DNA of 64,000 bases from Companilactobacillus alimentarius DSM 20249 (GCF_002849895.1 NZ_CP018867.1:1798001-1862000); one strand, 5' to 3'. Positions 47,202 through 57,312 are shown, numbered from the stretch's first letter. Numbers and translations: made by a program. The notes: generated by a model from the letters alone, not told the origin.

Positions 47202-47260
47202 AAGAAATAATGATAAAATGAGAATAGTTGAATTGTTTTGGTAAGGAGGTGAGATGTTTA

Positions 47261-48343
47261 TTGGAAACAAAATACGAAATGGTCGAAAAAGATATCAAAG
47301 AAAAGATTTTATCTGGTTCTTATGCCATCAACGATAAGCTACCGACTGAATCAGCTATGATGAAAACTTATCAAGTCAGTCGTTACACGATTAGACGAGC
47401 TATCAGTGACCTTGAAAATGAACAATTTATTTATACGATTCAAGGCGGTGGGATGTTTGTCGATGATTGGCAAAAGAAAATACGTCAAGAGCCCTTAGAG
47501 AATAAGCAGATTGGTGTAATCACAACCCATATTGCTAATTATATTTTTCCCAATATAATTACGGGAATTGATCGTTATATTTCAAACGAAGGTTATACGA
47601 TTCTATTAGGGAATACCCAAAATGATCCTGAGAAAGAAAGAACTAGTTTAGAGGGAATGCTCAACAGTAATATTTCGGGATTAATCATTGAACCGACACA
47701 GAGTGCGTTGAGTAATCCTAATAAGGACCTCTTTGATCAATTAGCAACATCAAAATTACCGACAGTTTTTATTAACTCTCACTATCCTAATTTGAAATTT
47801 AATTATATTGAAATGGACGATGTTGCTTCAGGCAAGGAAGCTACGGATACCTTGTTTGCAATGGGACATAAGCGGATTTTAGGAATCTTTAAAATTGATG
47901 ATAGTCAAGGGGTTCATCGTATGAATGGCTATATTAATTCATACCAGACTCACAGTCAGTATTCATATTTAAGTGAGATCGTCATGTATCAATCAACTGA
48001 TAATCTACATGCACTTTTCCAAAGAATTGAAACCATCTTTAGACGTGAAGACCACCCAAGTGCCGTTGTGTGTTATAACGACCAATTAGCGATCCAAATA
48101 ATGGATTTGATTCGGACTCTGAATCTCAAGGTTCCTGATGATATTTCAGTGATTGCTTTTGACAATTATCAACTATCGAAGTACATTGCTCCCAAGTTGA
48201 GTACCGTTCAACATCCTAAAGAAAAGATGGGTCGACAGGCAGCTAAAATGCTCTTCGACTTGATGGATGGAAAGAAGGTACCTCCATATATAAAGTATGA
48301 ACCAGAAGTAATTCTAAGAGAATCGACACGCAAGATTAATTAA
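47261..48343 (+). CDS. araR: Arabinose operon repressor AraR
   Basis: The 360-residue repressor combines a GntR-type winged helix (1-75: YEMVEKDIKEKILSG, LPTESAMMKTYQVSRYTIRRAISDLE) with a LacI-type sugar-binding domain (about 85-355: IGVITTHIANYIFPNIITGID, GHKRILGIF, VICYND-type AVVCYNDQLAIQIMD). This chimaera is diagnostic for AraR. I chose the TTG at 47261, with AAGGAGG 11 bases upstream; the open frame reaches back to 47228. Binding of L-arabinose should release the three boxes found at 47186, 48453 and 48530. Confidence 0.9.
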   Translation: METKYEMVEKDIKEKILSGSYAINDKLPTESAMMKTYQVSRYTIRRAISDLENEQFIYTIQGGGMFVDDWQKKIRQEPLENKQIGVITTHIANYIFPNIITGIDRYISNEGYTILLGNTQNDPEKERTSLEGMLNSNISGLIIEPTQSALSNPNKDLFDQLATSKLPTVFINSHYPNLKFNYIEMDDVASGKEATDTLFAMGHKRILGIFKIDDSQGVHRMNGYINSYQTHSQYSYLSEIVMYQSTDNLHALFQRIETIFRREDHPSAVVCYNDQLAIQIMDLIRTLNLKVPDDISVIAFDNYQLSKYIAPKLSTVQHPKEKMGRQAAKMLFDLMDGKKVPPYIKYEPEVILRESTRKIN

Positions 48344-48364
48344 ATATGCTAGAAAATAATTTTA

Positions 48365-48409
48365 AATAAGCGACAACAATCGAATTGTGATTGTTGTCGC
48401 TTATTTTTT
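48365..48409 (+). terminator. Rho-independent terminator of araR
   Basis: A 17-bp perfect stem (AATAAGCGACAACAATC with its complement, 7-base loop) is followed by six T. Confidence 0.9.
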
Positions 48410-48452
48410 AGATGAAATTTATTTTTGAAAGATTAATTATAATAATAAATCC

Positions 48453-48468
48453 ATTGATACGTACGAAT
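48453..48468 (+). promoter_or_regulatory. AraR operator, distal site of the araE promoter
   Basis: ATTGATACGTACGAAT fits the AraR box at 12 of 15 fixed positions and lies inside a perfect 12-bp inverted repeat (48448-48479). It lies 77 bases from the proximal site, close to seven helical turns, which would allow looping. Confidence 0.55.
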
Positions 48469-48529
48469 ATCAATGGATTATTAAATTGTTATCAGTATAA
48501 ATATGCTAGAAAGCAATAATACAGCCTTG

Positions 48530-48545
48530 ATTTATCCGTACAAAT
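48530..48545 (+). promoter_or_regulatory. AraR operator, proximal site of the araE promoter
   Basis: ATTTATCCGTACAAAT fits the AraR box with a single mismatch. It lies in the spacer of a possible promoter (TTGATT at 48527-48532, 17 bases, TAAGAT at 48550-48555), so bound repressor would block transcription. Confidence 0.7.
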
Positions 48546-48565
48546 AAAGTAAGATGACTTTGTTG

Positions 48566-48580
48566 AAGAAAACGGTTACA
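48566..48580 (+). promoter_or_regulatory. cre-like site upstream of araE
   Basis: AAGAAAACGGTTACA fits the CcpA consensus WTGNAANCGNWNNCA with one mismatch. It lies directly downstream of the presumed promoter, a place where CcpA would repress in glucose. Confidence 0.5.
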
Positions 48581-48611
48581 AAATTGTTTGTTAAATAAGG
48601 AGGTATGACTT

Positions 48612-50033
48612 ATGGGAAATTCAAAAAAGATTTCACGAGGCTTTATTTACTTCTTTGGTTCATTCGGAGGAATTCTATTTGGTTATGATATTGGTGTAAT
48701 GACTGGTGCTTTGCCATTCTTACAGAGTGATTGGAATCTTCAAAACAGTGCCGGAGTAGTTGGAATGATTACATCGGCCGTGATGTTTGGAGCTATCTTT
48801 GGTGGAGCTTTGGCCGGGAAATGGTCAGATAAAATTGGGAGAAGAAAGATGATCTTGATTTCAGCATTAATTTTTGCTGCAGGATCTTTACTATCAGGAG
48901 TTGTTCCCAACAATGGTCAGTATTATTTAATAGCCGTTCGAATTTTTCTAGGATTGGCGGTTGGTGCTTCTTCCGCTTTGGTACCAGCTTATATGTCAGA
49001 AATTGCACCGGCTAATTTAAGAGGACGGTTAACCGGAATCAATCAAACGATGATCTGTACGGGAATGTTACTTTCTTATGTAGTTGATTTCTTACTTAAA
49101 GGTCTTCCGGAACAATTTGCTTGGCGCTTGATGCTTGGATTAGCAGCTGTACCCGCAGTTATCTTGTTCTTAGGTGTCTTGAAACTACCAGAATCACCAA
49201 GATTTTTGGTTAAAAATAATCGTCTCGATGAAGCTAAGACGGTTTTGTCATTTATTAGACCAGCAGATGAAGTCGAAGCGGAGTTAAAAAATATTCAAGA
49301 AACAGCAACAGATGATAAGGCAGCAACAAACAATGTATCGCTCAAAACAATGTTTAGTGGAAAATATCGTTACTTAGTAATTGCCGGTATCGGTGTAGCA
49401 GCCTTTCAACAATTTCAAGGTGCCAATGCAATCTTTTATTACATTCCATTGATCATTGAAAAAGCTACTGGAAGAGCCGCAAGTTCAGTTTTGATGTGGC
49501 CTATCGTACAAGGAGTATTGCTGATACTGGGATCATTATTGTTCTTAGTAATTGCCGACAAGTTCAATCGAAGAACCTTGTTAACACTTGGTGGGACTGT
49601 AATGGGATTATCATTTATTTTTCCAGCAATTTTAAATTTGTTATTTCCAAATCTAAATTCAATGACAATTATTCTTTTCCTAAGTATTTACGTGGCATTT
49701 TATTCCTTTACTTGGGCACCACTAACTTGGGTACTTGTGGGCGAAATATTCCCCTTGGCAGTTAGAGGCCGAGCATCAGGAATCGCTTCTTCAGCTAATT
49801 GGGTAGGATCATTTTTAATTGGATTGATGTTCCCAATCATGACTGAACATATGCCCCAAGAAATGGTATTTGCTATTTTTGGAATAATTTGTTTACTCGG
49901 AGTTTTGTTTATTAGAACTAGAGTACCTGAAACTAAAGGACATACATTGGAAGAAATTGAGCAACAAGGTGTTGTCAAAGAAAACGATAACAAAAATAAA
50001 TCTATAAAGAGTTCTGCTATCAATAATTATTAG
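48612..50033 (+). CDS. araE: Sugar/H+ symporter of the major facilitator superfamily, AraE-like
   Basis: The 473-residue transporter has twelve helices and sugar-porter signatures: GYDIGVMTGALPF, the loop GKWSDKIGRRKMI, PAYMSEIAPANLRGR, PESPRFLVK before the central loop, QQFQGANAIFYYIPLI, and PETKGHTLEEIE at the end. AAGGAGG precedes the ATG. Its place between AraR boxes and araBDA makes L-arabinose the likely substrate. Confidence 0.9.
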   Translation: MGNSKKISRGFIYFFGSFGGILFGYDIGVMTGALPFLQSDWNLQNSAGVVGMITSAVMFGAIFGGALAGKWSDKIGRRKMILISALIFAAGSLLSGVVPNNGQYYLIAVRIFLGLAVGASSALVPAYMSEIAPANLRGRLTGINQTMICTGMLLSYVVDFLLKGLPEQFAWRLMLGLAAVPAVILFLGVLKLPESPRFLVKNNRLDEAKTVLSFIRPADEVEAELKNIQETATDDKAATNNVSLKTMFSGKYRYLVIAGIGVAAFQQFQGANAIFYYIPLIIEKATGRAASSVLMWPIVQGVLLILGSLLFLVIADKFNRRTLLTLGGTVMGLSFIFPAILNLLFPNLNSMTIILFLSIYVAFYSFTWAPLTWVLVGEIFPLAVRGRASGIASSANWVGSFLIGLMFPIMTEHMPQEMVFAIFGIICLLGVLFIRTRVPETKGHTLEEIEQQGVVKENDNKNKSIKSSAINNY

Positions 50034-50045
50034 GAAGTGATTTGG

Positions 50046-51680
50046 ATGAATTTAGTTGAAATATCAAAAGCCATTGCGACAGGTCATACTTCTTTAGGAA
50101 TTGAACTAGGATCGACCAGGATTAAAACAGTTTTGATTACAGAAGACTATAAGACTATCGCCACAGGTAGTTATAACTGGGAAAACCAATATCAAGATGG
50201 TATCTGGACCTATTCGCTCGATGATGTTTGGAAGGGAATTCAGAACAGTTATGCTGCAATGTCAGCTGAGGTCCAAAGCAAATATCATAAGCCAATATTA
50301 AAAATAGGTTCAATTGGAATCAGTGCGATGATGCATGGATATTTAGCCTTTGACAAAGCCGATAAGTTGTTAGTTCCATTTAGAACTTGGCGCAATAATA
50401 TTACAGCGGATGCGGCCAAAGAATTGACTACCGCATTTGATTTCAATATTCCTCAGAGATGGAGTATTGCTCACTTATATCAAGCTATTTTAAATGACGA
50501 ACCACATGTAGCTAATATTAATTTCATGACTACTTTGGCAGGCTATGTTACTTGGAAAATTTCTGGAGTTAAGGTTTTAGGAATTGGCGATGCTTCAGGA
50601 ATGTTTCCGATTGATGAGAAGACAGGTTCTTATTCACAGAATATGTTAGATAAATTCGATAATTTAAAATTGGTTAAGAAATATCCTTGGCAAGTTGAAG
50701 ATTTATTACCTGAGGTAAAAAAAGCTGGAGAAATGGCTGGAAAGTTATCTTCACAGGGAGCTAATTTACTTGATCCTACAAAGAAACTAACAGCAGGCAG
50801 TATCATTGCTCCTCCAGAAGGCGACGCTGGAACTGGTATGGTCGGGACTAATAGTGTTCGTGAACGAACTGGTAATATCTCTGTTGGAACATCGGCTTTT
50901 TCAATGGTCGTATTAGAGAAGCCTTTGAAGAAGGTCCACAACAATATTGATGTCGTAATGACACCTGATGGTTCAGCTGTAGCAATGGTCCACGTTAATA
51001 ATTGTTCATCTGATATTAATGCTTGGGCGGGATTGTTCAAAGAATTTGCTACGAGATTGGGAGTTCATCTTCCAGCCGACAAATTATATGAAGCTTTGTT
51101 CTTGGAAACTACTAAATCTGATCCGGATGCCGGTGGCTTAGTAAATTACGGCTATCAATCAGGTGAGAATATCACTGATATAAAAGATGGTCGGCCACTA
51201 TTTGTCAGAACACCAAATAGCAAGTTCAATCTACCTAACTTTATTTTGACGCAGCTATATTCAGCCTTTGCACCTTTAAAAATTGGAATGGATTCTTTGA
51301 GCAAAGAAGAAAACATTAAAACAGATGTGATGATTGCTCAAGGTGGTCTCTTTAAAACACAAATAATGGCGCAACAAGTTCTTTCAAACGCTTTGAATTT
51401 GCCAATTACAGTTATGGAAAATGCTGGCGAAGGTGGACCTTGGGGCATGGCAATCTTAGCAATGTACGCCAAAGATAGTCACGGATTGAAATTAGGCGAT
51501 TACTTAGATAAAAATGTTTTCACAAATTCAGAAAGTATGACTTTAAGTCCAGAACCCACAGGAGTTAAAGGATATGAAAAGTTTACACAGCAATATATTT
51601 CAGGATTATCAATTGAGAAGATTGCTGGAAATTTGAAAGGAGAAAATAATGCTCGAAAAGTTGAAGCAAGAAGTCTATGA
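50046..51680 (+). CDS. araB: Ribulokinase-type FGGY kinase AraB
   Basis: The 544-residue FGGY kinase phosphorylates L-ribulose. The first domain has GIELGSTRIKTVLI (phosphate loop) and MMHGYLAFD; the second has GDAGTGMVGTNSVRERTGNISVGTSAFSM and the ATP-binding ENAGEGGPWGMAILA. AGGAAGTGA lies 5 bases before the ATG at 50046. The next gene starts inside its last 32 bases, so araD translation is coupled. FGGY kinases share folds, so the assignment rests on the operon. Confidence 0.9.
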   Translation: MNLVEISKAIATGHTSLGIELGSTRIKTVLITEDYKTIATGSYNWENQYQDGIWTYSLDDVWKGIQNSYAAMSAEVQSKYHKPILKIGSIGISAMMHGYLAFDKADKLLVPFRTWRNNITADAAKELTTAFDFNIPQRWSIAHLYQAILNDEPHVANINFMTTLAGYVTWKISGVKVLGIGDASGMFPIDEKTGSYSQNMLDKFDNLKLVKKYPWQVEDLLPEVKKAGEMAGKLSSQGANLLDPTKKLTAGSIIAPPEGDAGTGMVGTNSVRERTGNISVGTSAFSMVVLEKPLKKVHNNIDVVMTPDGSAVAMVHVNNCSSDINAWAGLFKEFATRLGVHLPADKLYEALFLETTKSDPDAGGLVNYGYQSGENITDIKDGRPLFVRTPNSKFNLPNFILTQLYSAFAPLKIGMDSLSKEENIKTDVMIAQGGLFKTQIMAQQVLSNALNLPITVMENAGEGGPWGMAILAMYAKDSHGLKLGDYLDKNVFTNSESMTLSPEPTGVKGYEKFTQQYISGLSIEKIAGNLKGENNARKVEARSL

Positions 51681-52386
51681 CGCCAATATGCGTTTACCAG
51701 CTTTAAATTTAGTTACGTTTACTTGGGGGAATGTTTCAGGAATTGACCGTGAGAAAGGTTTGTTCGTTATCAAACCATCTGGTGTGGAATATGGATCACT
51801 GAAACCTCAAGATATGGTGGTTGTTAATCTAAAAGGTGAAGTTGTAGAAGGCAATTTGAATCCTTCTAGCGATACGCCAACTCATACAGTTTTGTACAAT
51901 GAGTTTCCTGATATTGGTGGTATCGTCCATACTCATTCACCTTGGGCAGTCTCATTTGCTTCTGCTAATATGGATGTCCCTGCAGCCAGCACTACTCACG
52001 CTGATACTTTTTATGGGGATGTTCCAGTCTCTGATCCTTTGACGAAAAAAGAAATTGAAGAAGGATATGAAGAGAATACTGGTAAAGTTATCGTTCGTAC
52101 TTTCAAAGAAAGAGGTATTGACCCAGAAGCAATTCCAGCTGTATTAGTAAGTCAACATGGTCCATTTGCTTGGGGTAAGACGCCTGATAAAGCCGTTTAT
52201 AACGCTAAAGTTTTAGAGGTGGCTGCGGAGATTAGTTATCACGCATTGCAGCTTACTAGAGATGATATTAGAGTTCCACAATACTTATTAGATAAACATT
52301 ATTATCGAAAACATGGTAAGAACGCCTATTACGGCCAAACGAATGCTAAATCGAAAACACATGCTGAACACGTTTTGAATAATTAA
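51649..52386 (+). CDS. araD: L-ribulose-5-phosphate 4-epimerase
   Basis: The 245-residue class II aldolase-fold enzyme converts L-ribulose 5-phosphate to D-xylulose 5-phosphate, which enters the phosphoketolase pathway. It has [29 protein letters not shown], the zinc ligands in [13 protein letters not shown] and [12 protein letters not shown], and [15 protein letters not shown] precedes the ATG inside araB. Confidence 0.95.
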   Translation: MLEKLKQEVYDANMRLPALNLVTFTWGNVSGIDREKGLFVIKPSGVEYGSLKPQDMVVVNLKGEVVEGNLNPSSDTPTHTVLYNEFPDIGGIVHTHSPWAVSFASANMDVPAASTTHADTFYGDVPVSDPLTKKEIEEGYEENTGKVIVRTFKERGIDPEAIPAVLVSQHGPFAWGKTPDKAVYNAKVLEVAAEISYHALQLTRDDIRVPQYLLDKHYYRKHGKNAYYGQTNAKSKTHAEHVLNN

Positions 52387-52403
52387 AAATGGGAGAAAAT
52401 ATT

Positions 52404-53834
52404 ATGAAGAATATGAAAGATTATGAATTTTGGTTTATTACTGGTAGTCAATTCTTATATGGACCTGAAACTTTGAAATCAGTTGAAAGAGATGCTAAAG
52501 AAATTGTTGATAAGTTAAACGAATCCAAGAGCTTGCCTTACCCAATTAAATTCAAGTTGGTTGCAACAACAGCTGACAATATCACTAAAATCATGAAGGA
52601 AATTAATTATAACGACAAGGTAGCTGGTGTGATTACTTGGATGCATACTTTCTCACCTGCCAAGAATTGGATTCGCGGAACTAAATTATTGCAAAAGCCG
52701 TTGTTACATCTAGCTACTCAAAAATTGAATTATATTCCTTATGACACGATTGATTTTGATTATATGAACTTGAACCAATCAGCTCATGGTGATCGTGAAT
52801 ACGCCTTTATCAATGCTCGTTTGCACAAAAACAACAAGATCATCTCTGGTTATTGGGGAGACAAAGACATTCAAAAAGATATTGCTAAATGGATGGACGT
52901 TGCTGTCGCTTACAATGAATCCTTTAATATCAAAGTCGTTACTTTTGGTGGCAAGATGAGAAACGTTGCTGTTACTGATGGTGATCGGATTGAAGCTCAA
53001 ATCAAATTTGGCTGGACGGTCGATTACTGGGGTGTAGCTGATTTAGTTAAAGAAGTAAATGCTGTTTCTGAGAGTGATATTGATAATAAATATAAAGAAC
53101 TTCAAAATGAGTACGATTTTAACGAAGGCGACAACGCTTCTGAAAAATTTGAACACAATACTAAGTATCAAATTAGAGAATACTTTGGTATTAAGAAATT
53201 CATGGATGACAGAGGCTACACAGCTTTCACAACTAACTTTGAAGATCTAGAGGGCTTGGAACAATTGCCAGGATTAGCTGTTCAACTTTTGAATAAAGAA
53301 GGTTATGGATTTGCTGGTGAAGGTGACTGGAAGACAGCTGCTTTAGACAGATTGCTTAAGATTGCTGCTCACAACAAACAAACTGGATTCATGGAAGACT
53401 ACACACTCGACTTACGCAAAGGACATGAAGCTATTTTAGGCTCACACATGTTGGAAGTTGATCCAACAATTGCTTCTACTAAGCCAAGGGTTGAAGTACA
53501 TCCACTAGATATTGGTAATAAAGCCGATCCCGCAAGACTAGTATTTACTGGTTCTCAAGGGGATGCAGTCGATGTAACTATGGCTGATTTTGGTAAGGAA
53601 TTTAAATTGATTTCTTACGATGTTGAAGGAAATAAGCCAGAAAAGGAAACACCACATCTACCAATCGCAAAACAACTTTGGACACCTAAACAAGGTTGGA
53701 GAAAAGGTGCAGAAGAATGGCTAACTGCTGGTGGTGGACACCATACCGTTCTTTCATTCGCTATTGATTCTGAACAAATAACTGATTTGAGTAAGATGTT
53801 TGGCTTAACTTATGAGAATTTGAATTTGAAGTAA
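52404..53834 (+). CDS. araA: L-arabinose isomerase
   Basis: The 476-residue enzyme converts L-arabinose to L-ribulose. The N-terminus ([16 protein letters not shown]), [39 protein letters not shown] and the C-terminal [12 protein letters not shown] are typical. The start at 52404 has GGGAG 8 bases upstream; the frame also allows 52389. It is the last gene of araEBDA. Confidence 0.96.
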   Translation: MKNMKDYEFWFITGSQFLYGPETLKSVERDAKEIVDKLNESKSLPYPIKFKLVATTADNITKIMKEINYNDKVAGVITWMHTFSPAKNWIRGTKLLQKPLLHLATQKLNYIPYDTIDFDYMNLNQSAHGDREYAFINARLHKNNKIISGYWGDKDIQKDIAKWMDVAVAYNESFNIKVVTFGGKMRNVAVTDGDRIEAQIKFGWTVDYWGVADLVKEVNAVSESDIDNKYKELQNEYDFNEGDNASEKFEHNTKYQIREYFGIKKFMDDRGYTAFTTNFEDLEGLEQLPGLAVQLLNKEGYGFAGEGDWKTAALDRLLKIAAHNKQTGFMEDYTLDLRKGHEAILGSHMLEVDPTIASTKPRVEVHPLDIGNKADPARLVFTGSQGDAVDVTMADFGKEFKLISYDVEGNKPEKETPHLPIAKQLWTPKQGWRKGAEEWLTAGGGHHTVLSFAIDSEQITDLSKMFGLTYENLNLK

Positions 53835-53855
53835 CTAACAGGGTAAAAAAAACAT

Positions 53856-53906
53856 AAAAACTGGCAAAATCCTACAATTATATCTATAGGATTTTGCCAG
53901 TTTTTA
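53856..53906 (+). terminator. Rho-independent terminator of the ara operon
   Basis: A long perfect stem (AAAAACTGGCAAAATCCTA with its complement) ends in five T. Confidence 0.9.
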
Positions 53907-54028
53907 TTTAGAGATATTTCAAAGAATTTATGTAAACAGATTATCCGAACAATTCAATAGGAATCGTTGACTTGGTTCGTGAAACAAGCTATGTTTAATG
54001 CAATAAATGAATAAATGGGAGAAATAAT

Positions 54029-54835
54029 ATGTTTACACCTGAAGATATTTTAGAAAAAAGTATCAATGCGGGCGTGGGTAAATTGAAGAAATCGCTGATT
54101 GCCAAGATGATTCTTGGTTTTATCGGTGGTGCAATGATTTCAATCGGTTTCTTGGCCTATGTCAGAGTTAGTGCTTCAATTCCGAAAGACCTAGCAAGTG
54201 TAAAAGCTTTTGTGGGGGCAACTGTCTTTCCAATTGGGCTGATTATTATTTTGTTAGCTGGAGGGGAACTAGCTACAGGAAATATGATGGCAGTTGGATC
54301 AGCTATTTTTGCCAAGAAACTGTCGATTAATGACTATTTGAAGAATCTAGCGATAATCACGTTGTTTAATTTCTTGGGAGCAATTTTTGTAGCTTACTTT
54401 TTTGGTCATGTAGTTGGTTTAACACATGTAGCACCATTTCAACAAAGCGTGATTACCATAGCCGCAAGTAAAACCAGTGCGAGTTTCCTATCCGCTTTTA
54501 TTTCCGGTATTGGCTGTAACTGGTTAGTTGGCTTAGCCGTTTGGCTGTCTTATGGAGCTAAAGACGCGGCTGGTAAGATTATGGGGATTTGGTTTCCAAT
54601 CATGATTTTTGTAGCCATTGGGTTTCAACATAGTATCGCTAACTGTTTCATTATTCCAGCAGCCATTTTCGAAGGTGGCAGTACTTGGAATTTGTTCTTG
54701 CAAAGCTTTGTTCCAGTGTACTTGGGTAATATTCTTGGTGGATTGATTTTTGTGGCTGGTTTTTATTACTTAAGTTATCAAAATCGACACCATTCGAAAT
54801 ATAGAAGTAAAGTTTTACAATTTCTCATGAATTAG
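54029..54835 (+). CDS. Formate/nitrite transporter family channel
   Basis: The 268-residue channel has six helices with FNT motifs: the FVGATVFPIGLIIILLAGGELATGNMM loop and SFLSAFISGIGCNWLVGLAVWLS. In a fermenting lactobacillus it would release or take up formate; nitrite, lactate or hydrosulfide are other family substrates. GGGAG precedes the ATG. Its last 21 bases overlap the convergent rpiR-type gene. Confidence 0.9.
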   Translation: MFTPEDILEKSINAGVGKLKKSLIAKMILGFIGGAMISIGFLAYVRVSASIPKDLASVKAFVGATVFPIGLIIILLAGGELATGNMMAVGSAIFAKKLSINDYLKNLAIITLFNFLGAIFVAYFFGHVVGLTHVAPFQQSVITIAASKTSASFLSAFISGIGCNWLVGLAVWLSYGAKDAAGKIMGIWFPIMIFVAIGFQHSIANCFIIPAAIFEGGSTWNLFLQSFVPVYLGNILGGLIFVAGFYYLSYQNRHHSKYRSKVLQFLMN

Positions 54836-55567
54836 GTTCAAAATCAGTTCTACAAAAACAATTGGAATCGATTGACCATCTGTTACAGAACGATTGGCAA
54901 AAGTTGCTCCTGGTAAAGTAATCGTATTAGGAAAAATTTTTGTTAGTTCAGCTTTGGGATTGGTCGTTATTAAAAAAGAATTCTTTGGCATGTCGTTAGC
55001 AATATCTGGTAAAAATTGAGCAAAATCATGCTTGTTACCACTGGCTGAAAAGAGGAGTAAGGTAGATTTCTTGGTCATTGTTAAGGCGATGTGGGCGGAA
55101 TTGATATAGTCGTTGGAATAAAGGGACGGTTTACCTAGGTCGGATAGGCCATAATATAATTCTTTTGCAGGAAATGACGAGTAGTACGTTCCTAATAGAT
55201 AATTTAATTCATCATTCATCAAACAATTAATTAAATTGTTAATCTGGTTTTGATTTACTTGCGATATTTGATTGATGACTCTGACATAATCATTTAAAAA
55301 GGTGCTAACTAAGCTGTTGGCATCTTTTTTTTGCTTGCCGCTGTGTAGGAAGTGAATTACTTCAAAGCGAAAATCTTTATATCCTTGAAAACCTAAGGTT
55401 TGGCAAAATCTCAAAACAGCGGAGGTTGAGGTTTTGGCTTCTGTAGCTAGTTTGGTGATAGTGAAGGTTTCAATATTCTCTGGATGATTAATGATATAGG
55501 CACTAACCTTTTGTTCAGATTTAGAAAATTTCTCTTGTTGGTTTTTTATATTGACGATGATATTCAT
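54815..55567 (-). CDS. RpiR-family transcriptional regulator
   Basis: The 250-residue regulator has an N-terminal HTH (FTITKLATEAKTSTSAVLRFCQTLGFQGYKDFR, about 34-66) and a C-terminal SIS-like sugar-phosphate domain (LLGTYYSSFPAKELYYGLSDLG, LLLFSASGNKHDFAQ). It is divergent from the GH1 gene and shares a symmetrical promoter region, so it probably controls that gene and itself in response to a sugar phosphate. Confidence 0.88.
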   Translation of the reverse strand: MNIIVNIKNQQEKFSKSEQKVSAYIINHPENIETFTITKLATEAKTSTSAVLRFCQTLGFQGYKDFRFEVIHFLHSGKQKKDANSLVSTFLNDYVRVINQISQVNQNQINNLINCLMNDELNYLLGTYYSSFPAKELYYGLSDLGKPSLYSNDYINSAHIALTMTKKSTLLLFSASGNKHDFAQFLPDIANDMPKNSFLITTNPKAELTKIFPNTITLPGATFANRSVTDGQSIPIVFVELILNLIHEKL

Positions 55568-55600
55568 TAATGGTGTACCTCGATTAGATTAAGTAATTTT

Positions 55601-55677
55601 ACTTTACTGGTCTATGAAAATATTGTCAATTTATTTCAACAATTTTGTTGACAATGATAATACAAATAACTTATGAT
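55601..55677. promoter_or_regulatory. Divergent promoters with shared dyad
   Basis: On the plus strand TTGACA (55648-55653) and TATGAT (55672-55677), 18-base spacer, face the GH1 gene. On the minus strand TTGACA (55624-55629) and TAAAGT (55601-55606), 17-base spacer, face the regulator gene. The two -35 boxes are the arms of one dyad, ATTGTCAA and TTGACAAT, 17-18 bases apart. This is a likely RpiR binding site. Confidence 0.7.
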
Positions 55678-55722
55678 AAAAATATCATATGGAAATGACA
55701 AAATTGTTAGGAGGATAATGAT

Positions 55723-57198
55723 ATGTCAAAAGAATTGCCAAAAGGATTTCTCTGGGGCGGAGCTACCGCAGATTTCCAATATGAGGGTGGCTTTGAAGAA
55801 GGTGGACGAGGGATCTCTTCACATGATTATGAAACTGACGGGTCAAAGGACCATCCTCGCCATCACACAATGAAGATGCCTGATGGAACAATTATTGAAC
55901 CTAACAGTTCCTTTATTTTGGCGGATCCTGTTCCTAAAGATGCACAGCCAGTATTTTTAGATGATCAGTATTATCCAAGCCACAAAGCAGTCGATTTCTA
56001 TCATCACTATAAAGAAGATATTAAACTCATGGCAGGTATGGGTTTTAACGTTTATCGCTTTTCAATTTCTTGGAGTCGAATTTTTCCAACTGGAGAAGAG
56101 GAACAACCAAATAAAGCGGGCTTAAAGTTTTACGATGATGTTATCAATGAAATGGTTAAATATGGTATGGAGCCGTTGATCACAATTTGTCATGATGAAA
56201 TGCCAGTCAATTTAGCTTTAAAATATGATGGTTGGAATTCTAGACGTGTGATTGACGATTATGTAAAATACGCCAAAGTTTTGTTTGAACATTTTGGCGA
56301 TCGCTGTAAGTATTGGTTAACTTTTAATGAAATCAATGCTGTTCGTGGATTCGGACCAACTGGAGTTCGCAATTCACAGGGACAAGATCGCTATCAGGCT
56401 GATCACAATATGTTTGTGGCCTCTGCTAAAACCGTTAAAATGGGTCACGAGATGATGCCAAATAGCCAATTTGGAACGATGTTTGCGATGAGTGCGGCTT
56501 ATGCTGCTACTTGTAAGCCGGAAGATATGTTCCATTCCTTACAAGAAAACCGTGAGAATTGGTATTTCATTGATGTTATGGGACGCGGTTATTATCCTAA
56601 ATATGCTGATGAACTTTTGCAGCGGCATAATGTTGAAAAATTACAGATGGAACCAGAAGATACCCAGATTCTAAAAGAAGGTCAACTTGATTTTATTGCT
56701 TTTAGTTACTATCGTTCCAGCACAACTAAAGCTGGGGATGAATGGTTTAATGTTGGTGGCTCTTCAAACCCTTATTTGAAAGAAACGCCTTGGGGCTGGC
56801 CAGTTGATCCATTAGGATTGAGATATACAATGAATGAAATTTATGATCGAATTCAAAAACCAATTTTTATTGTTGAAAACGGAATGGGAGCAATCGACCA
56901 AGCTGATGAAAATGGTTATGTGGAAGATGATTATCGAATCGACTATTTGAAAGACCATCTTAGTGCCATGTCTGATGCTATCAATATTGACCACGTACCA
57001 TGTTTGGGTTATACGATGTGGGCACCAATTGATCTAGTTTCCCTATCTACTGGAGAAATGAAGAAACGCTATGGTTTCGTTTATGTCGATATGGACGACA
57101 AAGGAAATGGTACTTTGAAACGGACACCTAAAAAATCTTATAAATGGATGAAACATATTATTGAAACAAATGGTGCAGCTTTAGACGAAACAAATTAG
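55723..57198 (+). CDS. GH1 glycosidase, probably 6-phospho-beta-glucosidase
   Basis: The 491-residue cytoplasmic enzyme has the GH1 barrel: FLWGGATADFQYEGGFEEGGRG, VYRFSISWSRIFPTG, the acid/base Glu 203 in TFNEIN, the nucleophile Glu 385 in VENG, and YTMWAPIDLVS. Extra loops (SSHDYETDGS and KMKMPDG region) fit the 6-phospho-beta-glucosidase/phospho-galactosidase branch. AGGAGG precedes the ATG. No PTS gene is adjacent, so the phosphorylated disaccharide must come from a PTS encoded elsewhere. Confidence 0.88.
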   Translation: MSKELPKGFLWGGATADFQYEGGFEEGGRGISSHDYETDGSKDHPRHHTMKMPDGTIIEPNSSFILADPVPKDAQPVFLDDQYYPSHKAVDFYHHYKEDIKLMAGMGFNVYRFSISWSRIFPTGEEEQPNKAGLKFYDDVINEMVKYGMEPLITICHDEMPVNLALKYDGWNSRRVIDDYVKYAKVLFEHFGDRCKYWLTFNEINAVRGFGPTGVRNSQGQDRYQADHNMFVASAKTVKMGHEMMPNSQFGTMFAMSAAYAATCKPEDMFHSLQENRENWYFIDVMGRGYYPKYADELLQRHNVEKLQMEPEDTQILKEGQLDFIAFSYYRSSTTKAGDEWFNVGGSSNPYLKETPWGWPVDPLGLRYTMNEIYDRIQKPIFIVENGMGAIDQADENGYVEDDYRIDYLKDHLSAMSDAINIDHVPCLGYTMWAPIDLVSLSTGEMKKRYGFVYVDMDDKGNGTLKRTPKKSYKWMKHIIETNGAALDETN

Positions 57199-57240
57199 TA
57201 GAAAATAGAGCGGAACATAACAGGTTCAGCTTTCGAGTAT

Positions 57241-57275
57241 TAAGACAAATGGACTAGGGTAATCGTACTTTGGTT
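57241..57275. repeat. Palindromic repeat, family A, left half of copy 3
   Basis: It matches the left arm and loop of copies 1 and 2 (ACAAATGGACTAGGGTAATC, then CGTACTTT). The expected right arm is absent here and appears instead at 57618-57650, about 340 bases away. Confidence 0.7.
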
Positions 57276-57312
57276 CTTTCTTAAGTTTGTTTATTCAGAT
57301 TAATTTAAGCTA

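Noticed and set aside
48448..48479. Rho-independent terminator between araR and araE
   Set aside because: The inverted repeat is perfect but has no T run; its centre matches the AraR box, and araR already has a terminator at 48365-48409.
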